Source: Lindgomyces ingoldianus
Taxonomy: Eukaryota; Ascomycota; Dothideomycetes; Pleosporales; Lindgomycetaceae
Assembly (NCBI RefSeq): GCF_010093535.1
Contig: NW_022985193.1
Coordinates: 373,591-437,590, forward strand
Length of the DNA stretch: 64,000 bases
Reading direction: 5' to 3'
Below the pieces are notes generated by a model. That model did not search any database. It was not told the DNA's origin and was given only the letters and a program-made list of their open reading frames with translations. Of this stretch, positions 24,756 to 36,150 are shown piece after piece. Within the stretch, counting starts at the first letter, position 1. Each line of letters begins with the position of its first letter. The translations under genes and the position numbers were made by a program.

Positions 24756-26075
24756 ATGTCCTCCTTGACGGCTAAGTATGTCCATTTCATCGTGTGCGGC
24801 TTCGGATATTAACTCAATTACAGGAAGCCCATAAAAACCTATTCACGGCGACGTAAACACTCCCTCCGCGATGAAGAACCTTCGCCGAAACGAAGGCGCG
24901 TCGATGCTATAGTAGAGATGAGCGAGATGATAGAAGCACAAGGTGCTACATCGCTGCTACCGGGCAGTATCTCATCTCCCGTGCGTGACGTCTCTGCGCT
25001 CCCAACTTCGAGCCCCAACGAGCCGGCAGTCTTTCCAACTTTGAACCCCAATGAGCCAGCAGTCTTTTCAGATGTTCCACTCCATTCCACTCCGCCATCC
25101 TCCCCATCGCGAAAGGTATTTTCACCTTCTCCACAAGCGAGACGGCCACTATTTCCAATTTTCAAGCGTCAATCGGAGCCTACGCCTCCCGTCAAGGAAC
25201 CCCTCTCCGAACAAAGCCAAAATATCCAAACTCCTGCGCAACCACCGGCGCAACCACCAGCGAAGAAGAAGCGCTTAGTACAAATGCAACTCGACCTTGC
25301 CAGCGAGGTCAGGAAGGCGTGCAAGACTTGTGGAATGGAGTATATCCCATCAAATGCCGAAGATGCAACGATACATCGGAAGTTCCACGCCATGAGTGTC
25401 GGAGGCGTAGATTTCACAAAAGCCGTTATGGAGAAACTAAGGAAAAATCAGGTCTGGGCGGGGGGGGACGGAAGCTTCATCGCCGTCATAAGGCGAAAAG
25501 ATACACTAGGGTTTCGAAACAAGGTCATCGAGGTTCTGAAAGTCGTCAATACGGAGCTTGCGGCCGTTGCCATCCCAGATGAAGACTTGTGGAGACAGAT
25601 ATCCATCGCAGCATCGACGAACGCGCAAGCAAAGGGTTGCAGCGGGCAGAGTACCGCAACGGGAAAGGGAGCGTGCTCTACTTGCGATAGGTTTAAGACC
25701 TACCTATACATTCGCGGCCAGAAATGTGTTGGCGCGTGCCTGGCAGAGAGGATTCAGGAGGCTTATACTGTATTGGACCAGGATGACGCGTCCGAGCCTC
25801 CCGGTCATGTCACTGCCGAGTTCCATAGCTCTTCCATTTCCGTCAGCACAGAGACCGAGGCGGCCATTTTGGGAATTTCGCGAATATGGACTTCCAATTT
25901 GCATCGGAAGCACGGCATAGCCACAAGGCTGTTGGATTCCGCGAGGTCCGACTTCTTATATGGCATGACTATTGAAAAGGACCAGGTAGCGTTCAGCCAG
26001 CCAACGGATAGTGGAGGTCAATTGGCGAGGAAATGGTTCGGCCGACAAACGGGATGGCATGTTTACATCGATTAA
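24756..26075 (+). CDS. ECO1: Sister-chromatid cohesion N-acetyltransferase Eco1/Ctf7
   Basis: Two exons: a 20-nt first exon (24756-24775) and 24824-26075, joined across a 48-nt intron with a GTATGT donor, giving 423 aa. The start reads MSSLTAKKPIKTYSRRR, an Eco1-like opening. A disordered Ser/Pro-rich linker follows, containing the unit PNEPAVF twice. A PIP-box-like QMQLDL precedes the family's zinc finger (CKTCGMEYIPSNAEDATIHR, from about residue 173). The C-terminal acetyltransferase domain has CVGACLAERIQEA, GISRIWTS, HGIATRLLD and ends GRQTGWHVYID. Eco1 acetylates Smc3 in S phase to lock cohesin on sister chromatids, recruited by PCNA. The very short first exon is supported by frame continuity and the conserved opening. 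Confidence 0.93.
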
Positions 26076-26462
26076 TGTCGTGTTCGCGGGTAGCCATGAG
26101 TTGTTCGGCTGTGCTGGGAGGCACAACAAAAGATGCTTGTGCATTAGGCCCGCTTTATTCGAAGGGGGGCAATATTTGGTAGAGCTACAATACACGCCGT
26201 AGATCAGACAGGGAATGCTAGTAGTCCATGAGATGTCAAGATGTCATCTAGAAGCGCTCAATGAAAGTGTGGGAAGGGCGTCTTAGAGCCAAGACTTCTA
26301 AGTGGTGGGGGAGGTCTTTGCTGGCTTGCAGATCTGCTCTAGCATGCCAGCGACGATCTCCACCGCTGCCCATCAGCAACCACAACTGCGGTCTGCCCTC
26401 GTCCGCTGCAACCACGAGACCCCTTCGTGTACATAGAACAATGCATTGTTCCTAGTCTCATC
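26076..26462. promoter_or_regulatory. Spacer between ECO1 and the proline-rich gene
   Basis: 387 bp between two genes on the same strand. I see no extra gene or distinctive motif; it should hold the ECO1 terminator and the promoter of the next gene. Confidence 0.35.
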
Positions 26463-28487
26463 ATGTCTGGGAACCCTTTCCGTACTTCCCCGCAGCAGAA
26501 CCAAGCCGCCATCCCCTCAACTCCGACTATCAGCATTATCGATGGTGATTCCAGTAGGGCTGAGGCACCTCAGCTGGGCACTGATTCCGGTATATCTTGC
26601 TTGACGTGAGGCTCCTCGTATCAAAGAATCGGGAATAATGGTATGACAGTGCACGCATCACCGCTGCCCGCAAAGACAAAGAAATCCGTCCGCATAGAAT
26701 CACCCACAACCTCTGCTTCGCATCCGGGACTCAACGATGGAAATGATGCACATGAACAGCGCAAAACCCGCGGACACCATGCGGGTTCCCCACCTCTCAC
26801 AGTTCATGCGGGCTTCTCAGACAACTTCTCAGACCAAGTGGTGGAGACTCCGTTCAACAAAGACGCAGATAACGACGAGGATGGACGCGGAGGCTGGGGC
26901 TTGATAGGAAGCACAAGGAAGAATACAGGCATGGGATCGCCCGCCCCGTCTCAGATATCTTCTGGAGCTCCTGCCAATCCGTTTTCAAAGACGCTGGCAA
27001 CGATCGAGCCGCAAGAGAAGGGCACTGCGGAGCGCCGGGACCATCTGTCAGATCGGTCTGCTGCGGAGAAGGCAGGATCGGGGAACACAAAAACATCGCT
27101 AGACGTGGAGGGATTCAAGAGACTTCTGATGACAGGAATATCCAATCCGACCAGTCCCGTGAGCCCACAGCCACAGATGGCGACAGCCCCAAACCATATC
27201 AACCCTTCCATTTTCGAGAGTAGTAGTAGTACCGACACATCTTCAATATCTCGCCAATCAATTTTCGAGCCTGTTCAGGACACACACGGGGAGACGCCTC
27301 GGACTTCATATGAAATGGCTGCGTCGGATGACGAGGAGAAGACTGGATTGATTGGAGATGTGAGGAAGACCCCGAAGAAGAAACCGCCGCCACCGAAGCA
27401 TCGACATGGCAACCTAGTTACGGTGAGGACACCACAGACGGTCTCCTTCTCGGAATTCTCCTCATCTTTCATGTCACAAGCAGCACAACCGACATCATCG
27501 CCTATCGCCCGAAACAGGACCAACTCGGACCTGAACAAGCCGCTTCCCCCGCCTCCTGTCCTCTCACCACCCGCACACATTGTCTCTCAGGACATATCCC
27601 AGGACGAACGATCCCACCTCCAAACAAACGCAAGTGAATCATCTAATCAATCTGATGTTCCGACGCCGCAGAAGAAAGTGCCCCCCCCAGTTCCCATTGC
27701 CCGTAGACACAGTCAGCTTCGGTCTTCAAACGCAGGAAACCGTGGTCGAAGTAACTCATCTCTCACATTGTCGTCCCAACATTCCACCGAATATCCGCTC
27801 TTAAGTCCAAGCGCCCCAAGCCTCTCAAGTGAACCAACTTCGCATCCTCAGGCCTCAAAACCGCCCCCACCCCCGCCTCCCGCTCGACGACACGGCACAT
27901 CTTCAGCAAGTATCAACACTTCTTCCGCCAATTCATCTACCACAGAGCTTCCCTCCACGTCTACACGCCGTACCACCCTATCATCGCCAACACCTCCGCA
28001 GTCCCGTCGGACCACAGTTTCCTCTCCGCCTCCATCACCTTCACCAGGGCTTGCGCGCACATCGTCCGTAAGCTCGAATCGGAACAATCGTTCCGTATCC
28101 AACGAAAGTGCACCCATGCCCCCTCCACCCCCGCCACCTCGGCGACGGCAGTCCCAAAGAAGAAGCATAGATAAAGAGAGGCCATTGCCCCCGCATAGCT
28201 CTTCGCCTACAGAAAGCCGTCGGACTAGCTCCGAAAACAAACGCAGCAGCTTTGATGGGAAGAGAAGGACGAGTGTCGCAAGTGAAAGTTCGCTAAGATA
28301 CGAGTATGCCCCTTCCTCCGAGTATGAGCAAGCTCTTTATTCTCCCAAGGATGACATAACCGAAGGGCCACGGACCCTAGAACCCCTTGAAGTACCGAAG
28401 AGTAGTCCATCTAATATTTTAGACGACTTGGATAAGTTTCAGCGGGAGATTGATGAGTTGAGGGAAAAGTACCAGAAGGCAAGTTGA
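26463..28487 (+). CDS. Proline-rich, largely disordered protein (verprolin/SH3-ligand-like)
   Basis: Two exons (26463-26589 and 26650-28487; 60-nt intron) give 654 aa. It starts MSGNPFRTSPQQNQ. The body is dominated by Ser, Thr and Pro, with a conserved-looking segment DVEGFKRLLMTGI in the first third. At least five proline runs (KKKPPPPKHR, KPLPPPPVLSPP, KKVPPPVPIARR, KPPPPPPPARR, MPPPPPPPRRR) are flanked by basic residues, the form of class I/II SH3 ligands. A short coiled coil (LDDLDKFQREIDELREKYQ) closes the protein. This composition recalls verprolin/WIP and other actin-patch proteins, but no WH2 actin-binding motif is clear, so a role at cortical actin or endocytosis is inference. The start is chosen because the reading frame joins exactly across the intron. 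Confidence 0.8.
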
Positions 28488-28798
28488 ACGAGGAATCATG
28501 AGATAGATTGGAGAGGAAGATTGCCTCGAATTGAAGATTAAGTGGTGTTATGAGGCAGCAGGCGTTGCAAGTAGGATCGACTTGGGTGCTAGGCGTTCGG
28601 CTGAACTACACTATCTTGGAAGGCAGCTTCCTGGGCATTGTGCATTTGACTTCATTGTATGACTTGTCCATACAAATTACATATTCTTCTTTTGAGCATA
28701 TATCAATCACAAATGGACTCACCTCGGTCGAGGACCCCGACCGCGAAGTCTTCCCACCAAAACCGGCGTCCCTCATATCGTACACAATGCTAGATCCA
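28488..28798. other. Convergent 3' flanks
   Basis: 311 bp between the stop of the proline-rich gene (+) and the stop of the ClpP gene (-). It should hold both terminators; no gene is seen. Confidence 0.4.
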
Positions 28799-29642
28799 TC
28801 AGTCCTTCTTCTCTTCCTCAGTCTCACGTCTCTCTAATATTCGATCTACAATTCCAAATTCCAACGCCTCCCGCGCATCCATGAAATAGTCCCGCTCCAT
28901 CAACTTTTCGATATCGCCCAAACTCCTCTCCTTGGTCAAATGCTTCTGATATATTATATTCAACTTATTCCTCACCCTCAGAATCTCCTTCGCATGAATC
29001 GCAATATCACTCGCCTGTCCCGAATATCCTCCACTCGGCTGATGAATCATAACACTCGAATGCGGCAGACAAAATCTATTCCCCGGAGCACCTCCACAGA
29101 GCAGCAATGAACCCATGGACGCAGCTTGGCCCATGCAGATTGTGGTCACGGGGCATCGAATGTAGGTCATTGTGTCGTAGATTGCGAGACCAGCCGTGAC
29201 GGAACCGCCTGGGGAGTTTATGTAGAGGGAGATTGGCTTTTCAGGGTTGTCAGCTTCGAGGAAGAGGAGTTGAGCGACGATGTTGGCTGAGGTTTGTTCG
29301 TCGACGGTGCCGTTGAGGCAGATGATTCGTTCTTTGAGGAGGCGGGAGTAGATATCGTCTGCATTGTGGTCAATTAGGTCGAAATTAAATTCCAGATGAG
29401 GGTTGTGTACATGTATGCCAGCCTCCTCCCTACTCGATCAGCTAGATCCAATTTCGGTAGCACAGTGAACGTACAACTGTCTCAGTCACATATGGTGTTG
29501 GGGACCATGCCTTCGGGGCTAGTTGTTGCGCTGGGTTCGGAGGGAGAGAGAACGGCGATATTGACGATATTGATCGTATCCCATTCCAATATCGACTTGC
29601 GAGGCTAGACGGCCTTGCAGCCCTCCTGAACAGTGTTGCCAT
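28799..29642 (-). CDS. Mitochondrial ATP-dependent Clp protease proteolytic subunit
   Basis: Three exons (29475-29642, 29411-29429, 28799-29358) give 248 aa. The N-terminus ([20 protein letters not shown]) is an Arg/Ser-rich mitochondrial presequence. The mature protein starts near YVTETVGGGWHTYDIYSRLL and has the ClpP fold: [11 protein letters not shown], catalytic Ser143 in GQAASMGS, His168 in MIHQPSGG and Asp219 in ERDYFMD. ClpP forms a double heptameric ring in the matrix and degrades proteins fed by ClpX. Budding yeast lacks ClpP, while filamentous fungi keep it. Exon 2 is only 19 nt; it encodes the family-conserved GGGW and is required to keep the frame. The gene is divergent to the next one, with 134 bp between start codons. 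Confidence 0.93.
29411..29429 (-). other. 19-nt micro-exon of the ClpP gene
   Basis: This exon encodes GGGWHT plus one base of the next Tyr codon. It is flanked by a 45-nt intron (29430-29474, GTACGT donor, TAG acceptor) and a 52-nt intron (29359-29410, GTACAC donor, CAG acceptor). Skipping it breaks the frame and loses the conserved Gly-Trp segment. Confidence 0.85.
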
Positions 29643-29776
29643 TGTTTTGAATAGCTCCGAGAGGGTGGGGATGAAGCCACGAAAGAGCCATGACACGCCA
29701 AGACGCTAGGTATCATATATTTGCTTCCGCCGGAGATTTTATATTGCACAATTGAGATCCTCAAGAATACTCACTG
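29643..29776. promoter_or_regulatory. Short bidirectional promoter region
   Basis: 134 bp separate the start codons of the ClpP gene (-) and the 380-aa gene (+). Both products carry apparent mitochondrial presequences, so shared regulation is plausible. I recognise no specific operator. Confidence 0.5.
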
Positions 29777-30972
29777 ATGCCCTGCGGGGTGGTTCGAAGA
29801 CCGCGGAAATTCCCAGGTCTACTTAATCGCGCTCAGCACTGCCTCTACTCCACTCCCGCGCCGAAAGGCGATGAGTTGGGACCGATACAGCAAGATGGGC
29901 ACCAAAGCTTCAGGGTCCGCAGAGATGGGAAGCGTCTCCCACTGCCTCCACTCCTCGACCCCGTAGTCCTCTCAGAGAGATCACGATGGGAGCAGCCCAA
30001 GGCGAGGCCCAGTGCCAATAAATTCACCGCGTTCCAGAGAAAGCTCAGGGAGAGTCCTTACGGTTCGCTGTCCTCTCACACTCCCGTCTCCATGACACTC
30101 TAACGTCCGTTATAGCTCATGCCCTTGCCTCACCCGTTCGCCAATGCCGGGCCACGCATGTTTTCCTCCCATCGGCCTTGCTTATTTCACTCCATCCAAG
30201 GCCACATCCGGAGACATCAGAGCCATGGCTTCTTCCTGTGAACCTGACAACCAGTATAAAGCACCTCGGGCCACCCTATAGATTTCTCAATCGGCACCTT
30301 GTTGCTACGCAATTAAGCCAGAAGCAGAACTGGAAAGCCGGCATGTATCCCAGACTGCAAGATAAACTTGGGAGCAAAGCATCCAATATGGTATGGCGGG
30401 AGGACATGCCCGAGTTGATTCTTACACTATTGCGGAAGAATCTTGTTTACAAGCTTCGGTGGCACCTCCAGAAGTCTGGGGGCCGGATGGTGGTTTGCGA
30501 CGATGCTGGCTCGTCTGCCCTCCAGGCCATTGAGGATGTATCATGCGTCTTGTGTTTTGGGTCTCTGAAAACCAGCGCCGACGAGATCCAAATTCAGGCG
30601 AATGGGATACTGGAGGATGTCGAATATCTGGCCGGTTACTATGCTGAGGGCCACAAAAAAGCCTTAGACCCGCACCAATCGAGGTCCATATCTCATCATC
30701 CACCCCCTTGGTGGAGAGGGCCAGTAGTGCCGCGTCTCCAGCCGAGATATCAGTTCCCTCCTTTAGAGTTCAAGACTACCGGATGGCGAGGTACGCGTGT
30801 TGCAGTCTATGGTCTGTTTGACTTGTTGGGCGAGGACAAGGGACGAGAGTTGGTCGAGGGCACACGATTTGAAGGCGCACAATGTGTAGTCATGAAGAGG
30901 GGTCATCAGAATGTGCCGTTGCAGTTGCAGCTCATGCAACTGCAAGCATATTTAGCGACTCCTGGGCCTTAG
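29777..30972 (+). CDS. Conserved fungal protein, probably mitochondrial, function unknown
   Basis: Two exons (29777-30062 and 30116-30972; 53-nt intron with CTAAC branch and TAG acceptor) give 380 aa. The first 30 residues (MPCGVVRRPRKFPGLLNRAQ) are basic and lack acids, like a matrix-targeting sequence. The junction gives ESPYAHALASPVRQC, followed by VFLPSALLISLHPRPHP. The C-terminal third contains PPPWWRGPVVPRLQPRYQFP and ends QLQAYLATPGP. These blocks look like conserved motifs of a Pezizomycotina-specific family that I cannot name. No catalytic signature is visible. The position opposite ClpP suggests co-expression with a mitochondrial protease gene. Confidence 0.78.
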
Positions 30973-31514
30973 TCTTCTCTTGCTGCCATTCGAATATTTC
31001 ACAATTGCTTGTGTTGTCTCCTTCTCCCTTTCACCCTAGGCTCCACGACAAGAGCAGGTTGTGCCGAACACCTCTCCCCGACGTAGGTGGTATCATTTCT
31101 CCCCAACGATACTTCACATCGACAAATTCTAGTGAAAGAAACATGGCTAGAAGCAACAGAAGGACAATTGAAAGCGCCCTATGAGCTGAGCATATGCAAT
31201 GACACCATCCTAGATTAATGTACGGAAAAAGGTGAAGGTAGCTGTGACTTGTCGAATTCTGTTCTTTGATTCTCCACCGGCCCTGCAACTTCCCGTTTGA
31301 GAGCCAATCAGCTAATTGGCGACCCCACCTTCTACTGCCTATCTCACGCCGTGTTTGTGCAACTCGAGCAGGTACACCCTCCAGTACAAACTCAGACAAA
31401 TTGCTCTCATACACTCTTCCTCACCTTCTGTCCTTCTCGACTTTCCATCCGCTTTCGATCAACCTGACTGTCGATGAATGGCACACTCGGCTGCTGTGAA
31501 AGTTCTGATACGTT
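30973..31514. promoter_or_regulatory. Spacer upstream of the RdRP gene
   Basis: 542 bp between two plus-strand genes, with no recognisable coding frame. C/T-rich stretches (about 31,420-31,450) precede the start codon of the polymerase gene, as in fungal leaders. Confidence 0.35.
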
Positions 31515-34500
31515 ATGGATATCTTCATCACAAAGCTGCCTCGTGAAATCAACCAAAATGAAGTAAAGGTGTTTCTGAAGCCTTACTTCTCAGATGTCGA
31601 CATTCTTGCCTTCGATGTCCGAAAAAGGGTTGGAAAATGTCATGCCAATATCACTACCCCCAACCTGAGGTGCGCTGAGTGCTTCCTCCAGAAACATGGA
31701 GGCGATCATTCTAGGTATCCCCCAAAGCCACTCAACTTCCGCGGAAAGGACCTTTACTGCAAACAGGGTAAATCTTCACCCACACCGTTGAACATCCAGG
31801 CATTGCGAGAGGACAATGAGCGCTTGCTAGCAATGCGAGATGGTCTCTCTAGAGCGTTACCAGTTTCCAAACCATCACGGCCGATATTTCCCTTCATTGC
31901 ACTCCAGCTCGGTACATGGACCTATAATCACCTTGGCAAGTTGGCCTTCGACGAGAAGTATAAGGATGGGAGATCTGGCACGGTGACCTTTGGCAAGAAT
32001 GCCTTTGTCATTTATCTCCAGCAAGGAGCCCACGCAAACCTTGCCCATTGCAGGATCGACATTTCGTATTCCATTATCGAGCATGTCGTACCGTCTGCTG
32101 GCCACGGCAAAAACCCTATTATTTCGTTCACGCTGAGAACGCCTCCAAAGATCTTCAAAATTATCAACACTGATGAGGTGCATCTCTATTCAAATGAAGA
32201 ATCCCCCATTACTACATCCTTTGAACGTCTTTCTCTCGATCCGGCTCAAAAGCGATTGCGAAGACTCTGCCGGCTCAACAACGAGTTTGAGAAAGCCAAC
32301 GGCCTGTGTGTAGTCTATAGGCTTGCTCTGGCAGATATGGGCATGGCGCTTCAGGTATGGCAGTTTGTGGGACGGTTCTCAGTCATTCGCCGGGGGGATG
32401 CCTTCAAAACAGCCATACCAGAAACAATATTCCAACGGATTGAGATCGAGTACAAAGAGCTCGAAAAGTGTCTCAGCAATCCCCAACACCACCCAAACGT
32501 TGGCTATGATGGTCGATTTCAGCTTTTGGCGCTTGCTCTCGAGGGATCCCTTTCCCCCAACATGATTCAAATTCTTCTCCCTGATGTGGACAACCTTGCT
32601 CAAACACATGGCTCCAAGACCGTAGCAGAAGGAATACGCCAGCTTACTTATGCCCTCCCAATCCCAGGACTTCAGACGCCTGCAAGTAAATTAAGTAAAG
32701 GTGCCATCCTCCAGACCCTCATTGACAACGTCAAAAGCCTTCTAGAGGTTGATGCTGCAACCAAATACTTAGTCGACCAGCAAAAGCAACAAGATCATCT
32801 TGTCAGAACCCTCGCAGCAACAGTGACTCCAACTGGTATACTCCTTCGAGGCCCCGATTTGGGAATCTCGAACAGAGTCCTTCGGCGATATTCTGGCTAC
32901 ACCGAATATTTTATGCGCGTCTCCTTCGCTGATGAGGATGGAGTTTCTCTCCTATATGACTCCCGTGCTTCACAGGAGGAGGTCTATGATCGCTTCAAAA
33001 GCGTACTTCAGGGAGGGATACCGATCGCAGGACGTGTATACAAATTTCTTGGATTCTCCCACTCGTCATTACGTAGTCATACGGTTTGGTTCATGGCACC
33101 TTTTCAGCATGAGGGAACACTTATTATACCATCCAATGTCATCGCAGAACTCGGAGACTTCTCTTCATTGCACATTAGCGCAAAATGTGCCGCACGAATT
33201 GGACAAGCGTTCTCAGATACGATGTTCTCGATACCAATTCCGAAAGATGCTTTCGTTACGGAGCATATGGCGGATGTGGAGAGGTTTGGGAAGATATTCT
33301 CTGATGGATGCGGTACGATATCTCCGAAATTGCTCCAAAAGATATGGAGGACTCTGCCGCCTGGACTTCAGGGTCAAAAACCGACGGTGCTTCAAATCCG
33401 ATACAGAGGTAAGTTGCTTTCTCGCGTTGGTGTAGAGAACAGTAGTCGGCTGCTAGCATTTGAACATCTTTTCAGAATTCAGTCTGAAGAGTCTTTCTTG
33501 TGGAATAGCGCAAGCGGCTAGAGTACTTTATCTTTTAAAGGTTGCTTGGAGCTTGTTCTGGCCTATGGTAAGACTTTGAGCCAGGCTCCCAATACTGAAA
33601 GACATGTTCATATTACAGCGGTTTTACCCTATCTATCATCATTTAGAGTAGATGCTAACGAATCTAGGAGCGAAAGGAGTTATCTCCCTAGACACACGCC
33701 TCATTGGCGAACAGCTCAACATTCGAAAGAGTATGACCAAGTTCCCAGCCGGAGAAAGTTGGCAAGACCTTGAAATCTGTGGCGGCGCATATAGGCCTCT
33801 GACCATGTACCTCAACCACCAATTCATCAAGATCCTAGAAGATCTGAAAGTTCCGCACAAGAATATCCTTGACGTTCAGAACGACGCAATCCAGGAACTC
33901 AAGATGATGCTCGGTCATCCTCGTAACGCCGCATCGTTCCTTGAAAAGTGTCGCATCGGAACTTCAGCCTGGATGCCGAAGTTGCTCGAGCTCTTACATG
34001 CCATCGGCCTCTCATTCTACGCAGATAAATTCTTGATGGGTGTGCTGGAGATTGCTGCAATGTCAACGCTTAGGGATATGAAGTACCGTGCTCGCATTCC
34101 AGTCGCCGAAGGTGATCTTTTGTATGGTATCATGGACGAAAGCAATACACTAAGAGAAGGAGAAGTACGTGTCTGTTTGTTTTTTTGTTTGAAGGCACTG
34201 CTGACCAAGTATCTACACAGGTATATATCGCTACACGAACGCAAAGACTCGATGGTGAACCAGTGTATAAGGTGCATGTGTATGATCGAGTTGCTATTAC
34301 TAGAGCACCTGCGTTGCACCCTGGCGATATTCAGGTTGTCAGAGCCATCGACGCACCGAATAATTCCTATCTCAAGGGATTGTACAATTGCGTCGTGTTC
34401 AGCCAGCAAGGCAATTGGGATCTCCCCAGCCAATTGAGTGGGGGTGATCTCGACGGTGACCTTTTCCACGTCATATATGATAAACGTCTGATTCCTTCGA

Positions 34501-35663
34501 GAACCGAGCAGCCTGGGGAGTACAAAGCAGCACAGCCAAAAGATCTCGGAAGGCCCGCAAAACGAGACGATATTATAGACTTCTTCATTGAGTATATGCA
34601 ATCAGATCAACTTGGTCGGATCTCGAACATGCACAAGATCCTAGCAGACCATATTGATGAAGGAACAAAACACTCAGACTGCAGGGCTCTAGCCGAATTA
34701 GCGTCTCATGCCGTAGACTTTAGTAAGTCCGGACAGCCGGTGCGTATTCTTAGACAACAAGTAAAATTTGATCCCGACTAACATGTGCTCAGGTGGCCAT
34801 GGCGGACGCACCAAAGGCCCCCTACCATCTCAAACCAGACTTCATGGCTCCTAGCCCAAATATTGCCCTTGAGGACAAAGGTGTTGCACTTATGGAGAGT
34901 GAGACAAATGACATCGATGACCTGGATAGTATAAGTTTGCTTGATCCTGATCAGTCTCGGTAAGTTGTATCGAATGTTAAGCCAGGATATACATTAACCT
35001 TCTGTATCGAGGCTTCGATATTACAGGAGCAAACAAATCCTCGGGAAACTCTACCGCACCATTGATGAGCAGGCGTTCTTCAACGAAATGAAGAAAGTAT
35101 CTTCAGCATCGTCCTACGCCTTAGGGAACGAAAGTCTAATGGAGAGACTCGAGCGATATATAGACAGAGAGACCATCGGATTGCAATGGAAACACCACTT
35201 GCAGTTTGCAGAAGAGATTCGAGAATTGTATGCCTCTATGCCCTCCCTATCACCATCTATAGCTCACTGTATAAATAGCTATTCCAAAAACATTTTTGAA
35301 ATTATGACATCACTCGCCACCCACCATGGCGAACCCCTCAAAGAACTTGAAGTCTTCAGCGGCAACATCCTCGGCAAGAAGTCCCACGACACGTCCCGTT
35401 CGGTCCGCGAAGCCAACCAAGAAATCCGCGAACGTTTCAACCGCGACGTCACCTCCGTTGTGAATTATATTGTGAGGGGCGAGAGAGCAGGCGACGAAGA
35501 GGAAGAGAGTCTCCCGAGAGCGATCGCATGTTTCAAGGTGAGCTTGCAGAAGGAGGGTCGGGTCGGCTATGAGAGGGAATTGAGGAGTTTCAAATACGTA
35601 GCTGCCGCGGTGTGTTTGGAGCGGCTTGTGCAGTATCGGGGCGGCATTCTGCGGTCAATTTGA
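31515..35663 (+). CDS. Cellular RNA-dependent RNA polymerase of the RNA-silencing pathway
   Basis: Five exons (31515-33408, 33668-34164, 34221-34739, 34793-34959, 35027-35663) give 1,237 aa. The catalytic motif DLDGD (GGDLDGDLF) is at about residues 873-877, the DbDGD signature of eukaryotic RdRPs (QDE-1, SAD-1, Rdp1 family). Other family blocks are QIRYRGAKGVISLDTRL, ALHPGDIQVVRA and CVVFSQQGNWDLPSQLSGGD. The N-terminus (MDIFITKLPREINQNEV, FLKPYF) resembles an RRM fold, as in SAD-1/Rdp1-like enzymes. These polymerases turn aberrant single-stranded RNA into dsRNA for Dicer in quelling, meiotic silencing or heterochromatin formation. Intron 1 is 259 nt, unusually long here; splicing it out joins RYRG to AKGV as in homologues. 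Which of the usual three fungal paralogues this is cannot be decided. No lesion is seen. Confidence 0.93.
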
Positions 35664-36150
35664 GGGATTGGGACATTCAAGAGTGAACGGAGCTGGAGAC
35701 GGAGTCGAAGGTTTCTAGGCGCTTCTAATGGCCAACTTTAATACAAACATGGACTTTGGGTAGCATGGTTCTCTCGAGCATATTAGCGAGTATCACCATA
35801 GTGTTGGAGCATTGGATGGGCATCAGCAGGTGATCTTAACGGCTGCTATATGGATTTTAGAGGACGGTATGCTTCTCAGTCTAAGGTTATCCTATCGACA
35901 AACAATACAATTTCGGATTTGTTACATACTCGTATCTCCACGACGTTCTGAACCACACCCAAAAAATAAGATTTAACAGGCTAGGAGTTTGGGAAAGATA
36001 TAATTGTATTTCATCATTCATAATTCATCATAGCATCAAGGATACATTACCATGGAGGCAGTTAATAGGCCACGTAGTTGCCCCAACCGAAGCAGGACAA
36101 AAAGCTCCCTATTCTTTCCCGTACACCCTCTCCCAAGTCGTTGAAGGCAC
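35664..36150. other. Convergent 3' flanks of the RdRP and FluG genes
   Basis: 487 bp between two convergent stop codons. It is AT-rich, with no gene visible, and should hold both terminators. Confidence 0.4.

Noticed and set aside
27848..28240. Gly/Arg/Glu-rich minus-strand frame
   Set aside because: Antisense of the proline-rich protein; no independent support.
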